The position numbers and the translations under genes were made by a program. The notes beneath the pieces are model-generated. The model ran no database searches, was not told where the DNA came from, and saw only the letters and a list, made by a program, of their open reading frames with translations. A DNA stretch of 64,000 nt from Microbacterium sp. SLBN-154 (GTDB lineage Bacteria > Actinomycetota > Actinomycetes > Actinomycetales > Microbacteriaceae). Shown here in pieces: positions 33,101 through 41,407 of the stretch. How positions within the stretch are numbered: position 1 is the stretch's first letter; the number at the start of each line of letters is the position of its first letter. The stretch covers positions 806,001-870,000 of the forward strand of contig NZ_VFNL01000001.1 of NCBI RefSeq assembly GCF_006715565.1, written 5' to 3'.

Positions 33101-33171
33101 GCGTGGAGCTCGATGGTGTCCGGATCGATGTCCTTACCCGGAATCGCGTCCGGATCGATGGCACTCGGCAT
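30091..33171 (-). CDS. ESX-exported polymorphic toxin with TNT (NAD glycohydrolase) domain and a second C-terminal domain
   Basis: A 1026-residue protein. Residues 1-115 form a WXG100-like helical hairpin (KWQGMAAVYEAPESG). Residues 155-210 are a coiled-coil-like region, 250-440 hydrophobic/helical, and 507-615 a Gly/Ser/Asp-rich linker. Residues about 640-796 are a TNT domain with DRFGGSGGAYLSPEG (Arg710), YHVFRL (His741) and APAFGQPGGGIQLQF (Gln766). After a linker, residues about 882-1026 form another domain (FWSGR 906-910, WRAVSEALARNASGDVRAYLG, VWNEVEFPTL) resembling cyclase/NADase-like toxin ends. The layout mimics CpnT of M. tuberculosis with an added domain. There is no Sec signal; export through the neighbouring ESX system is inferred. 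Confidence 0.85.
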   Translation of the reverse strand: MPSAIDPDAIPGKDIDPDTIELHAGTVNTVSGQVRDHGAAVHTKWQGMAAVYEAPESGIVLDLMQPVNTQSTQVGDNLSVVSQALTGFAEAVRPIKAALDQLRLDAQAFRAEIAGGVQVQELNPAYTAYGSYGTTAASYSGSWNAYGAAGSTSSAEPVEQYRTVTKEWHEVQEYVDRNNDLIAQVNAQQVLLWEAERDCANKIRALYGADPLRAAQSEDDALGYGIEEIPEGTEMPWGAEVERTEGCGEATAKFVFKDFLWEGIAVGGIWGTVEGLGTLVLGYNPATGDFFSGDAYGAAWGNLGNLLFAGMANGGVLAPIFHADTLMQQFGGDGFLPQEVRDFKAQADEAAINTGKALIAWDKWADDPGTALGESVFNVGTALIPVGGAAVAGVKTASTAASVLSRMARVADFVDPAAWAVNGTMRLGSAGLGSLDNLIGRLDNAPVDVNLGPVEVYTATDSASAMRLLDEAGVDPQNVFARVDETGTPVLEFPGGVIEMPAGSFDNAAGGGVRGGDGGADGSVSAPVREPELVNAGGVRGETGPAPVNAIVDEAPVRTETGGSGGSGGDANTPSGGGAGSGDGSGPGDGSPPVDRGGEGDGWTQGPEHRGGDIDPQYGEPRADHGTLADQYAPPAEVPADIRHLVSDPEAPYGRGSDGEPYTRAEWEERYMGPDNRPIYPGNDGAVPGSRVSYTDMEAFHRDYGDTIDRFGGSGGAYLSPEGVLFEQRALPGGNLNAGYHVFRLTDELPPGVHIEVSEVAPAFGQPGGGIQLQFVDDVDGVLSVEQLLSNDYRIIESTTPTVPDGVDAGAGLREGDSDAAAAADPASEIAFMAESDSTVFREPETATDGGGGDGEGSQTSVAVPDPEYRPFPTGSAQPAVIDYTLADQNILGRLDPATGPDNATFWSGRVLDEDGVVIPDAAMNGAADLTTRTHGSTLEQLLEKQGLLDDMPDDWFDPATGATWRAVSEALARNASGDVRAYLGDVREGSVWNEVEFPTLIQNPDVTSVTVIDARTGEVLYVYRR

Positions 33172-33174
33172 CTG

Positions 33175-33519
33175 TCACATCACCCCCGGCGGCAGCACGG
33201 GCGGGTAGACCGTCGCGTGGGCCGCAGACTGCGCGTGGGCCGCCATGTCCAGGTCGCCCTGCACGTAGGCCTCCGTCGCGCTCACGACACCCGTCGCGGC
33301 CGCGCCGATCCGGGTGCTCATCCCCTGGATGCGGGGACCCTCTTGAATCTGGAAGTACGACTGCACCGCTTCAGCGATCGCGGCCGACTGCGAGGCGGTC
33401 ACCGCCCCCTCGAGGGCGGGACTGAGGTTGTTCAGCGCGGTGCCGAGGGCCTCGGCATCGACGTTGACGTCCTGCAGTACGGCGACGACCCCTGACGGTT
33501 GGATTCTCCAGCCCGTCAC
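33175..33519 (-). CDS. ESX-type small secreted protein (DUF6507-like)
   Basis: A 114-residue helical protein: MTGWRIQPSGVVAVLQDV, then ALGTALNNLSPALEGAVTASQSAAIAEAV, and AYVQGDLDMAAHAQ near the end. The opening GW-x-I and closing GD-x-MA resemble DUF6507 proteins of ESX loci (from memory). No cysteine or signal peptide. It sits between the pore-forming-ESAT-6-like gene and the toxin gene with only three bases to the latter, so it is probably a co-secreted partner of the toxin. Confidence 0.65.
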   Translation of the reverse strand: MTGWRIQPSGVVAVLQDVNVDAEALGTALNNLSPALEGAVTASQSAAIAEAVQSYFQIQEGPRIQGMSTRIGAAATGVVSATEAYVQGDLDMAAHAQSAAHATVYPPVLPPGVM

Positions 33520-33531
33520 AGGTCAGCCTCC

Positions 33532-33843
33532 TCAGCCGATGGATTCGACCGCGGTACGCGCCTTGCTGAGAGCGGTCTGCGCCGACTCGTCATTGCGCTC
33601 CAGCGACGACCGGAGCGTCTGGATGATCGAGCGCACCTCGCCCGCGGCGTTCTTCCACCGCAGCTCCTTGGCGCGGTAGTCCTCCGACACGCCGTCGGCG
33701 GCGTAGTCGGCCATCGCGGCGTTCACGTCGCGGTCATGCGCGTCGATCAGCGTCTCGAGCTGAGCGGCCACGCGGTTGAAGTTGTCCTGTGCGTTCTGCG
33801 ATGCCGGAATGCTGTAATCCCGGCGGTCACCCTGATTCGCCAT
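33532..33843 (-). CDS. ESAT-6/WXG100-like protein (pore-forming ESAT-6 family)
   Basis: A 103-residue all-helical protein starting MANQGDRRDYSIPASQNAQDNFNRVAAQLETLID. A turn around DGVSEDYRAKELRWKNAA replaces the classical WxG motif, then the second helix EVRSIIQTLRSSLERNDESAQTALSKA. This is the usual hairpin of ESX substrates. An in-frame ATG at 33861 overlaps the previous stop, but GAGGGGG is placed correctly only for ATG 33843. Confidence 0.75.
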   Translation of the reverse strand: MANQGDRRDYSIPASQNAQDNFNRVAAQLETLIDAHDRDVNAAMADYAADGVSEDYRAKELRWKNAAGEVRSIIQTLRSSLERNDESAQTALSKARTAVESIG

Positions 33844-33857
33844 GATGATCCCCCTCG

Positions 33858-34190
33858 TCATCGAGCGCCGAAGCGCGCCGCGTCGAACGATGAACCCGAC
33901 TCCAGGCTGGTGGTGGAGTCGACCATCGACGCCTCACCCTCCTGGAACGACCGGTCCATCCCTGCGATACCGCCGAGAACGCCGTCCAGCGCGAGCTTCA
34001 GCTCGCCGGAGATGGCGTCGGTGCGGGCCTTGAAACGGTCGAACGCCACGCGTCCCGCGCCCTGGAACTGCCCCTCCAGCGGCTCCGCCGCCTCGAGCAG
34101 CTGCCGCACCAGCAGTGCCAGCTCGTCACTCGACCCGGAGGTCGCCTTTCCCAGCACGCCCAGCGTGTCAGCCCCCATCGCGAACTTCAT
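33858..34190 (-). CDS. WXG100-like ESX substrate, first gene of the toxin operon
   Basis: A 110-residue helical hairpin protein (MKFAMGADTLGVLGKATSGSSDELALLVRQLLEAAEPLEGQFQG). The turn FQGAGRVAFDRF takes the place of WxG, followed by a second amphipathic helix. GGGGAGG is six bases before ATG 34190, excluding the longer frame from 34226. A good promoter lies upstream. The protein probably pairs with the adjacent ESAT-6-like protein. Confidence 0.75.
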   Translation of the reverse strand: MKFAMGADTLGVLGKATSGSSDELALLVRQLLEAAEPLEGQFQGAGRVAFDRFKARTDAISGELKLALDGVLGGIAGMDRSFQEGEASMVDSTTSLESGSSFDAARFGAR

Positions 34191-34226
34191 CGCGTACCTC
34201 CCCGAACCGTTGACAACGACTTCCAC

Positions 34227-34256
34227 AGCCTAGACAACCGCGAAACCGCCTTCCAA
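34227..34256 (-). promoter_or_regulatory. Promoter of the ESX substrate/toxin operon
   Basis: On the minus strand TTGGAA (34256-34251) and TAGGCT (34232-34227) are separated by 18 bases, 37 bases before the first start codon. Confidence 0.55.
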
Positions 34257-34321
34257 TCAGATGAGAGAACTCTCCTTTTCGGGCTTCCCAGCTGACACGA
34301 TGGACCCGACGGGAGGGCCTC

Positions 34322-36154
34322 ATGGCGGATTACCCCAACATCGCCGACCACGGCGTGATCGGCGACCTGCAGACGGCCGCGCTGGTGGCCACCGACGGCA
34401 CGATCGACTGGTTCTGCGCGCCGAGGTTCGATTCCCCGAGCATCTTCGGGTCGCTCCTCGACGCCGAGACGGGTGGTTTCTGCAGCATCCGGCCGATCGC
34501 CGACGACGTCGTGACCCGACAGCTCTACCTTCCCGACACCGCCATCCTCATCACCCGCTTCATGACCGAGGACGGCGTCGGCGAGGTGGTCGACTTCATG
34601 CCGATCGCGGGACGCGGGCATACCCAGCGTCACCGCATCGCACGCCTCATCCGCGTCGTGCGCGGTGCGATGGAGTTCGAAGCCGAGGTGAGGCCCCGGT
34701 TCGGATATGGACAGCACCCCGAGAGCATCGAGGCCTCGCCCGATCACGGTGTGGTGTTCAGCGGAGCCGGCCAGACTCTCACCGTCCACCGGGTCGGCGA
34801 CGTCATCGAGCGCGACGGTGCTCCCGCCGGCCACCTGGAGATGGTCGACGGCGCCCTCCGCATCCGGGGCGAGCTCCGCGCCGGTGAGAGCACGGGGCTG
34901 CTCCTGGAGACCGGCGGTGCCCGCGCCGAGCGGGTGCCGGCCGGTGAGCTGGACCGGATGTTCCGACGCACCCAGAGGTTCTGGCGGGAGTGGGTGGACC
35001 GATCGACCTATCGCGGTCGATGGCGGGAAGTGGTCACACGTTCGGCCATCACCCTGAAACTCCTCACCTATGCGCCCACCGGGGCCATGGTCGCCGCACC
35101 CACTGCCGGACTGCCCGAGCAGGTCGGCGGCGAGCGCAACTGGGACTACCGCTACACGTGGATCCGCGACGCGTCGTTCTCCGTCTCGGCCCTGCTCGCG
35201 CTCGGGTACGCCGACGAGGCGGAGGCCTTCGTGGCGTGGCTCGCCGATCGGGTCAAGGAGAGCGTCGGTGACGAGTCGGGTCCGCTGAAGATCATGTACC
35301 GCGTCGACGGCACCCACGACCTCGACGAGACGATGCTCGAGAACTTCGAGGGCTACCGGGGCTCCCGACCGGTCCGCATCGGAAACGGGGCGGAGGACCA
35401 GCTGCAGCTGGACATCTACGGCGAGGTCATGGACTCCATCGCCCATGCCCAGGCCCACGGCCTGATGCTCTCGCACCGCGGGTGGACCGAGGTCGCCCGC
35501 ATGCTCGACTGGGTGTGCGACAACTGGCAACGAGACGAAGAAGGAGTCTGGGAGACCCGCGGCGGACGCCAGCGCTTCACCTTCGGGCGCCTGATGTGCT
35601 GGGTGGCGCTGGACCGCGGCATCCGTCTGGCGGAATCGATCGGAAAACCCGCCGACATCGTCCGGTGGCGTACCGAGCGCGACGCGCTCTACTCCGAGAT
35701 CATGACCGCCGGTTGGGACGACAAGCGTCACGCCTTCGTCCAGCACGAAGGGACGGATGTGCTGGATGCATCGCTCCTGGTCATGCCGCGGACAGGTTTC
35801 GTCTCGCCGCGCGATCCCCTGTGGCTCTCGACCCTTCGGGCGATGGACGAGGAGCTCGTCTCGGACAGCCTCGTCTACCGCTACAACCCGGCGGCATCGC
35901 CTGACGGCCTGCGCGGGTCGGAGGGCACCTTCACCCTCTGTTCCTTCTGGTACGTCGACGCCCTCGCCCGGTCGGGCCGACTGGATGACGCGCGGCTGAC
36001 GTTCGAGAAGATGCTGACCTACGCCAATCACCTGGGCCTCTACGCCGAGGAGATCGGCCTCACCGGGGAGCAGCTGGGCAACTTCCCGCAGGCGTTCAGC
36101 CACCTCGCCCTCATCACCGCCGCCGTCAACCTCGACAGGATGCTAGGAACATGA
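34322..36154 (+). CDS. Glycoside hydrolase family 15 protein (glucoamylase/trehalase type)
   Basis: A 610-residue protein. Its N-terminal beta-sandwich (about 1-230, [34 protein letters not shown]) is followed by the (alpha/alpha)6 GH15 barrel with [34 protein letters not shown] and [14 protein letters not shown], all standard for bacterial GH15. Members hydrolyse alpha-linked glucose polymers or trehalose with inversion. It has no signal peptide, so it acts in the cytoplasm, for example on trehalose or glycogen fragments. GGGAGG lies upstream of ATG 34322. It is divergent from the toxin operon. Confidence 0.88.
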   Translation: MADYPNIADHGVIGDLQTAALVATDGTIDWFCAPRFDSPSIFGSLLDAETGGFCSIRPIADDVVTRQLYLPDTAILITRFMTEDGVGEVVDFMPIAGRGHTQRHRIARLIRVVRGAMEFEAEVRPRFGYGQHPESIEASPDHGVVFSGAGQTLTVHRVGDVIERDGAPAGHLEMVDGALRIRGELRAGESTGLLLETGGARAERVPAGELDRMFRRTQRFWREWVDRSTYRGRWREVVTRSAITLKLLTYAPTGAMVAAPTAGLPEQVGGERNWDYRYTWIRDASFSVSALLALGYADEAEAFVAWLADRVKESVGDESGPLKIMYRVDGTHDLDETMLENFEGYRGSRPVRIGNGAEDQLQLDIYGEVMDSIAHAQAHGLMLSHRGWTEVARMLDWVCDNWQRDEEGVWETRGGRQRFTFGRLMCWVALDRGIRLAESIGKPADIVRWRTERDALYSEIMTAGWDDKRHAFVQHEGTDVLDASLLVMPRTGFVSPRDPLWLSTLRAMDEELVSDSLVYRYNPAASPDGLRGSEGTFTLCSFWYVDALARSGRLDDARLTFEKMLTYANHLGLYAEEIGLTGEQLGNFPQAFSHLALITAAVNLDRMLGT

Positions 36155-36513
36155 CCACGCCGCCGCCCGTCCCGCCCGCCGCCGAACCGATGAGCCCCTC
36201 CGATGAGAAGCTCTGGGCCACCCTCGTCCACCTCGGCGGACTCTTCCTCGGGTTCCTCGCCCCTCTCATCGGGTACCTCGTGCTCAGGGATCGCGGACCG
36301 TTCGTGCGGGCGCACACCGCCACCGCCCTGAACTTCCAGCTCACCCTGATCATCGCCTACCTCGTCGGCGGCATCCTGACCTTCTTCCTCATCGGGCTCT
36401 TCGTCATCCTGGCCGCCTACGTCCTGAACATCGTGTTCTGCATCATCGCCGCCGTCGCCGCCAACCGTGGTCAGTGGTACACCTACCCGCTGTCGATCTC
36501 GTTCGTCCGATAG
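36151..36513 (+). CDS. DUF4870 domain-containing membrane protein
   Basis: A 120-residue protein: a Pro-rich head, [47 protein letters not shown] and further helices. This is the classic DUF4870 (Tic20-like) pattern with three or four membrane segments. Function unknown. The start overlaps the GH15 stop (ATGA). Confidence 0.85.
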   Translation: MTTPPPVPPAAEPMSPSDEKLWATLVHLGGLFLGFLAPLIGYLVLRDRGPFVRAHTATALNFQLTLIIAYLVGGILTFFLIGLFVILAAYVLNIVFCIIAAVAANRGQWYTYPLSISFVR

Positions 36514-36520
36514 GGCTCAC

Positions 36521-36526
36521 TAGAAT
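36521..36526 (+). promoter_or_regulatory. -10 hexamer of glyS, leaderless
   Basis: TAGAAT ends six bases before GTG 36533. Confidence 0.55.
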
Positions 36527-36532
36527 CGACGG

Positions 36533-37918
36533 GTGCCCGACCAGTCCCGTCTCGATAAAGTCATCGCCCTCGCTCGCCATCGCGGGTTCGTCTTCCAAGC
36601 GGGCGAGATCTACGGCGGATCGCGCTCCGCGTGGGACTACGGGCCCCTCGGCACCGAGCTGAAGGAGAACATCCGCCGCCAGTGGTGGCAGACGTTCGTC
36701 CGCGGACGCGGCGACATGGTGGGCCTGGACTCCTCCGTCATCCTGCCCAAGCGCGTGTGGGAGGCGTCGGGCCACGTCGCCACCTTCACCGACCCCCTCG
36801 TGGAGTGCCTGCAGTGTCACAAGCGCTTCCGCGCCGACACCCTGATCGAGGACTTCGAGGCGCGGAAGGGCCGCACCGCCGAGAACGGCCTGGCCGAGGT
36901 GCCGTGCCCGAACTGCGGCACGAAGGGGCAGTACACCGAGCCGAAGGCGTTCTCGGGTCTGGTGAAGACGTATCTCGGTGTCGTCGACGACGAGTCGGGG
37001 CTGCACTACCTGCGGCCCGAGACCGCGCAGGGCATCTTCGTCAACTTCTCCAACGTGCTGACCGCCAGCCGCAAGAAGCCCCCGTTCGGCGTCGGCCAGG
37101 TGGGCAAGGCGTTCCGCAACGAGATCACCCCGGGCAACTTCATCTTCCGCACCCGCGAGTTCGAGCAGATGGAGATCGAGTACTTCACCCCGCCGGCCGA
37201 GGCCGAGACGTGGTTCCACCACTGGGTCGAGGCGTGCTGGAGCTGGTTCGTCGACCTCGGCATCGACGAGGCGAACATGCGTCGCTTCGACGTGCCCGCC
37301 GAGGACCGCGCGCACTACTCCGCCGGCACCATCGACCTGGAGTACCGCTTCGGCTTCCCGGGCAAGGAGTGGGGCGAGCTGATGGGCGTGGCGAACCGCA
37401 CCGACTACGACCTCAAGAGCCACAGCGAGGCATCGGGCCAGTCGCTGACCTTCTTCGATCAGGCCTCGGGGGAGAAGTACACCCCGTACGTCATCGAGCC
37501 CTCGTTCGGTCTGACCCGGTCGATGATGGCGTTCCTCGTCGATGCGTACCACGAGGAGGAGGCGCCCAACGCCAAGGGCGGTACCGACAAGCGCACCGTG
37601 CTGCGCCTCGATCCGCGCCTGGCTCCGGTCAAGGCCGCGGTGCTGCCGCTCTCGCGCAACGAGCAGCTCTCGCCGATCGCCCGCGAGGTGGCCGACGACC
37701 TGCGCGGGCAGTGGAACGTCGACTTCGACGACGCCGGCGCGATCGGTCGTCGCTATCGCCGACAGGACGAGATCGGCACGCCGTTCTGCGTCACCATCGA
37801 CTTCGATTCGCTCGAGGACCGGGCGGTCACCGTCCGCGATCGCGACACGATGGGTCAGGAGCGGGTGCCTCTCGAGGGCCTGCGTGCCTACCTCGCGGAG
37901 CGCCTGAAGGGGGCCTGA
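36533..37918 (+). CDS. glyS: Glycyl-tRNA synthetase (homodimeric alpha2 type)
   Basis: A 461-residue class II aminoacyl-tRNA synthetase. The opening [31 protein letters not shown] is diagnostic for eukaryotic-like dimeric Gly[11 protein letters not shown] and VPCPNCG supply a zinc-ribbon-like insertion. Motif 2 is [25 protein letters not shown], motif 3 is [13 protein letters not shown], and the anticodon-binding domain lies from about residue 360. It charges tRNA-Gly. The transcript is predicted to be leaderless. Confidence 0.95.
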   Translation: MPDQSRLDKVIALARHRGFVFQAGEIYGGSRSAWDYGPLGTELKENIRRQWWQTFVRGRGDMVGLDSSVILPKRVWEASGHVATFTDPLVECLQCHKRFRADTLIEDFEARKGRTAENGLAEVPCPNCGTKGQYTEPKAFSGLVKTYLGVVDDESGLHYLRPETAQGIFVNFSNVLTASRKKPPFGVGQVGKAFRNEITPGNFIFRTREFEQMEIEYFTPPAEAETWFHHWVEACWSWFVDLGIDEANMRRFDVPAEDRAHYSAGTIDLEYRFGFPGKEWGELMGVANRTDYDLKSHSEASGQSLTFFDQASGEKYTPYVIEPSFGLTRSMMAFLVDAYHEEEAPNAKGGTDKRTVLRLDPRLAPVKAAVLPLSRNEQLSPIAREVADDLRGQWNVDFDDAGAIGRRYRRQDEIGTPFCVTIDFDSLEDRAVTVRDRDTMGQERVPLEGLRAYLAERLKGA

Positions 37919-37963
37919 CTCAGCCGGTGACACTGCTCGCCGGTGACCGGCTCAGCCGGTGAC
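37919..37963. repeat. 13-bp direct repeat between convergent genes
   Basis: CTCAGCCGGTGAC occurs at 37919-37931 and again at 37951-37963. The second copy contains the stop codon of the DUF1801 gene; the first directly follows the glyS stop. GCCGGTGACCGGC between them is an imperfect palindrome without a T-run. Confidence 0.6.
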
Positions 37964-38374
37964 GGTGATGGCGGCGTACTCGCCGCCGCCGCTGGTCACC
38001 GACGCGAAGCTCTGCACCAGGATGTGTCGCAGCACGTCGAGGTCGACCTTCTCGAGGTCGGTCAGGTAGATGCACGACACGCTCGAGGTGTGCGGCCCGA
38101 GTTTCGCCAGATCGTCGGTGTGCGCCGCGACGGCGTCGACGTAGACCGTGGTCGACGCCTTGCGCGGCGCGAACGACAGCAGCGGCATGTCGCCCTCGGT
38201 GCCGGTGGGATAGCGGTAGTGGCAGCTGCCGAAGCCGATGATCGTGCCCCACAGCGCCGGTTCCCGGCCGGAGATCTCGCGCATCATCGTCACGAGCGTC
38301 TCGGCGTCCCGCCGACGGCGCTCCGGTGTCACCGCGGCGATGTACCCCTCGACGTCGCCGCCGGTCGTCTTCAC
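37952..38374 (-). CDS. DUF1801 domain-containing protein
   Basis: A 140-residue protein with the DUF1801 (YdhG-like) pattern: RRRRDAETLVTMMREISG, WGTIIGFGSCHYRYPTGTEGDMPLLSFAPRKASTTVYV, and a closing helix. AAGGAG six bases before GTG 38374 decides the start, which overlaps the stop of the HhH-GPD gene (GTGA). Function of the family is uncertain. Confidence 0.82.
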   Translation of the reverse strand: MKTTGGDVEGYIAAVTPERRRRDAETLVTMMREISGREPALWGTIIGFGSCHYRYPTGTEGDMPLLSFAPRKASTTVYVDAVAAHTDDLAKLGPHTSSVSCIYLTDLEKVDLDVLRHILVQSFASVTSGGGEYAAITVTG

Positions 38375-38943
38375 GACGACTCCTTCGCCTTCGCCTTCAT
38401 CGCGCGTTTGTGTTCGCGCACCTTCGTCAGCGACTCGGGCGAGACGATGTCGGCGACGCTGCGGAACGCCCCCTCCTCGCCGTAGGGCGCGGACGCCTCC
38501 CGCCATCCGGCGCCGGTGTAGCCGTACTGCTTGCCCAGGAGCGCGAGGAAGATCTTCGCCTTCTGCTCCCCGAATCCCGGGAGCTTCTTGAGGCGCTTCA
38601 GCACCTCGGCGCCATCGGGCTCGTCGCGCCGCCAGATCGCCGAGGCGTCGCCGCCCCACTCCTCGACGACGGCGGTGCACAGCGACTGCACGCGCGCCGC
38701 CATCGAGCCGGGGAAGCGGTGCACCGCCGGGGTGGCCGAGAACAGCTCGGCGAAGGCGTCGGGCTCGAAGCCCGCGATGGCGGCCGCATCGAGGGTGCCG
38801 GCTCGCTCCGAGATCTTCAACGGCCCCGCGAAAGCGGTCTCCATCGCGACCTGCTGGTCGAGCAGCATCCCGATCAGCAACGCGAGCGGATCGTCGGTGA
38901 GCAGCTGATCCGCGGTCTCATCACCGGTGATGTGAAGCGTCAT
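38371..38943 (-). CDS. HhH-GPD-type base excision repair-like protein
   Basis: A 190-residue protein: ALLIGMLLDQQVAMETAFAGP is the N-terminal helix with the conserved DQQ seen in 3-methyladenine-glycosylase-like proteins. LKRLKKLPGFGEQKAKIFLALLGKQYG is the helix-hairpin-helix with GFG. The usual catalytic Asp after the HhH is not obvious, and there is no iron-sulfur cysteine motif. It belongs to a small uncharacterised HhH-GPD subgroup. A GAGACT hexamer six bases upstream may drive a leaderless mRNA. Confidence 0.78.
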   Translation of the reverse strand: MTLHITGDETADQLLTDDPLALLIGMLLDQQVAMETAFAGPLKISERAGTLDAAAIAGFEPDAFAELFSATPAVHRFPGSMAARVQSLCTAVVEEWGGDASAIWRRDEPDGAEVLKRLKKLPGFGEQKAKIFLALLGKQYGYTGAGWREASAPYGEEGAFRSVADIVSPESLTKVREHKRAMKAKAKESS

Positions 38944-38949
38944 GCCGAC

Positions 38950-38955
38950 AGTCTC
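38950..38955 (-). promoter_or_regulatory. -10-like hexamer, leaderless
   Basis: GAGACT on the minus strand ends six bases before ATG 38943. Confidence 0.3.
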
Positions 38956-39022
38956 GCACCCGTTAGGTTGTCAGGAGCCATCGATCGGACCACTCAGCGA
39001 TCGGACCAAGGAGGTGCGCGAC

Positions 39023-41407
39023 GTGGCGGATCCGCGCACCCTCGGCACGGCCGGCCTGGTCGTGCGCAGGGCGCGTGCCCGCGCCGGGCAGCTCGGCGCC
39101 CTCTCGGCGACCGTCGCCGTCGCAGTGGCCACCGTCATCCTCGTCCTCGTCGTCACCGGCGATGCCGAGTCGCTCGCCCGCGCCGCCGCGGCCGCCGGCA
39201 CCCCCGACGACGAGGTCGCCGCCGCGGTCGCCGTCGGCGCGGGTTCGCTCGCCTCAGCGCTTCCGTCCCTCCTCCTCACCGTCACCGTCGTGGCGGGGGC
39301 CGCGGTGGCGCAGCTCGGTCGGCTGCTCGCCGCTGCACGCGAGCACGAGACCGACACCGCCCGCGCCCGGGGGCTCTCGCGCGGGCAGGCGCTCGTGCTC
39401 CACGCGATCGAGGCGCTGGCGGTCGGTGTCGCCGGCGCGATCGCAGGCGCGGTCGCCGCCGCCGGGCTCGCGTCGGCGATCGCAGGGACGGATGCCGCGG
39501 CCGCGGCGGTCTCGCAGACGGCGTCCGGGGCGTTGGTCGCCCTGCTCCTCGCGGCGATCCTCGTCGTGGCGCTGGCGCGCCGCTCGATCACGCGTCGCCG
39601 GGGAGCACGGGCGACCGGCGCCGCCGCCGTGGTCATCGTGCTCGCGGCAGCGGCCCTCGGCCTCTGGCAGCTCGGGTTCGCCCGGCCCGGCGGGTTCGAC
39701 CCGATCGTGGCGCTCACCCCCACCGTGGTCCTCCTCGCCGCGGCGCTGGCAGCGCTCGCCGCCTTTGGCGTCATCGCGCGCATCGCGGCGCTTCCGGCGG
39801 CGCGCACCCGGGGCCTGGAGACCGCGCTCGGCCGGCGCCAGATCGCCCGCCGGCTCCCGCTCTCGGGGGTGGCCGTGCTGCTGGTGGCCCTGACGGTGTC
39901 GCAGGCGGTGCTCGCCGGCGCATTCGCCGGCACCTGGGTCGCCGCCGCGTCGGATTCCGCCGCGCTGCGCGTGGGCGCCGACCTCCGCGTCGACCTGGCA
40001 CCGCAGAGCGCCTCGCCCGCGGATCTCGCCGCGGCTGCCGCCGTGGAGGGCGTCGATGCGGTGGCGGGGGCGGTCACCGACATGCTCGAGTTCGGCGACG
40101 ATGACGTGAGCCTCGTCGCACTCCCCGCCGCTCTCGCGCCGGAGGTCATGACCGATGCGGGCGGCGCGGCCGATCCCGAGGCGCTCGTGCGGGCGGTGAC
40201 CGACGAGGAGGGCGCCGGCGCGGGCGACGTCGCGCGGGCGGCACCCGTCGCGCTCGGGGACGGAGCCGCCGGTCTCTCGATCACCGTGTCGACGCAGTGG
40301 ACCGGTGCCGACGTGAGCGGTGCGCTGCAGCCGCTCGCCATCCTCCTCGACGCGCGCGGGACGCCTGTGTCGCAGCCGCTGTCGCTGTCGTCGATCGACG
40401 GCGCGCAGGTGGTGGCCGAAGCCGCTCTCCCCGAGGGGGCAGCGCCGTGGACGCTGGCCGCGCTCGTCGTGCGCGTGGGCCCGACCCCCGGCGTGCCCGC
40501 GGGAACGGTGACGCTGGACCGGGTCTCGGCGGTCGGAGGGGAGACCCTCGACCTCGCCGGCTCGGTCGTCTTCGAGGGTGGGGACCGCGAGCGGGTGATC
40601 TGGCTCGCCGACGGCCGGGAACGCGGACCCGCAGCCGTGCCGGCCGAGGCCCTGCGGGTCGCCGTCTCCGAAGGGTTCGGGGCGCGGTTCGGCATCGCCG
40701 TCGGCGACCGTCTCGACTACCGGGTGGCCGGCACCGGGCGCCGCGGCGAGGTGCTCGTCGCCGCCGTCGTCGCGGCCATCCCCGGGGCGTCGCGCACCGA
40801 CGCCGTCTTCGCGGTGACGGACGATCTTCTCGTCGCCTCCCTGCAGCGGGGAACGTCGTTCGCCCTCCCCGGGAGCGTGTGGGCCGCGGGCCGCACAAGC
40901 TCCGACGCCGCGCTCAGCGCGACGTTCGACGACCGTCCTGTGCGCGTGGCCGCCCCCGGGGTGGCCGACCGGATGATCGGGGTGCTCGTTCCGGGGTGGT
41001 GGGTGGCCGCCGGTGGCGCTGCCGTGCTCGCGCTGATCGCCACGCTCGCCATCGTCCAGTCGCTCGCTCTCGCGCGGGGGCCCGAGGTCGCGGTCCTCCG
41101 TGCGCTCGGCGTCACCACCGGCCGGCAGGCGCGGCTGCGCGCCGGTGAGCTCGGAGCGATCCTCGGCGGCTCCGCCCTCCTCGGCGTGGTGGCCGGCGGA
41201 GCGGTCACGCTCCTTCTGGCCGCACCCCTCGTCCGCGCGACGACGCCCGGCATCCTTCCCGTGGCCCTCTCGCTTCAGCCTGCCTGGGTTCCGCTCATCG
41301 GCGTCGTGACGGTGGTCGTGGCGGGGCTCGCCCTCATCGTCGTGGGTGCGAGCCTGAGCGTCGATCGCGCCGCCCGTGACGCGCTCGTAGGGGAGGAGGC
41401 CCGGTGA
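39023..41407 (+). CDS. FtsX-like ABC transporter permease
   Basis: A 794-residue protein with two FtsX-type units. Paired helices sit near the N-terminus (LGALSATVAVAVATVILVLVV, LLLTVTVVAGAAVAQLG) and the C-terminus (VAAGGAAVLALIATLAIVQSLALARGPEVAVLRALGV). A large extracytoplasmic domain (about 310-660) lies between them. AAGGAGG at 39008-39014 selects GTG 39023. It overlaps the next permease gene by GTGA. Together with the following genes it forms a MacB-like exporter or mechanotransmitter. Confidence 0.82.
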   Translation: MADPRTLGTAGLVVRRARARAGQLGALSATVAVAVATVILVLVVTGDAESLARAAAAAGTPDDEVAAAVAVGAGSLASALPSLLLTVTVVAGAAVAQLGRLLAAAREHETDTARARGLSRGQALVLHAIEALAVGVAGAIAGAVAAAGLASAIAGTDAAAAAVSQTASGALVALLLAAILVVALARRSITRRRGARATGAAAVVIVLAAAALGLWQLGFARPGGFDPIVALTPTVVLLAAALAALAAFGVIARIAALPAARTRGLETALGRRQIARRLPLSGVAVLLVALTVSQAVLAGAFAGTWVAAASDSAALRVGADLRVDLAPQSASPADLAAAAAVEGVDAVAGAVTDMLEFGDDDVSLVALPAALAPEVMTDAGGAADPEALVRAVTDEEGAGAGDVARAAPVALGDGAAGLSITVSTQWTGADVSGALQPLAILLDARGTPVSQPLSLSSIDGAQVVAEAALPEGAAPWTLAALVVRVGPTPGVPAGTVTLDRVSAVGGETLDLAGSVVFEGGDRERVIWLADGRERGPAAVPAEALRVAVSEGFGARFGIAVGDRLDYRVAGTGRRGEVLVAAVVAAIPGASRTDAVFAVTDDLLVASLQRGTSFALPGSVWAAGRTSSDAALSATFDDRPVRVAAPGVADRMIGVLVPGWWVAAGGAAVLALIATLAIVQSLALARGPEVAVLRALGVTTGRQARLRAGELGAILGGSALLGVVAGGAVTLLLAAPLVRATTPGILPVALSLQPAWVPLIGVVTVVVAGLALIVVGASLSVDRAARDALVGEEAR

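Noticed and set aside
34187..36103. A 638-codon minus-strand frame opposite the GH15 gene
   Set aside because: GH15 motifs are clear on the plus strand, and the antisense product has no recognisable fold.
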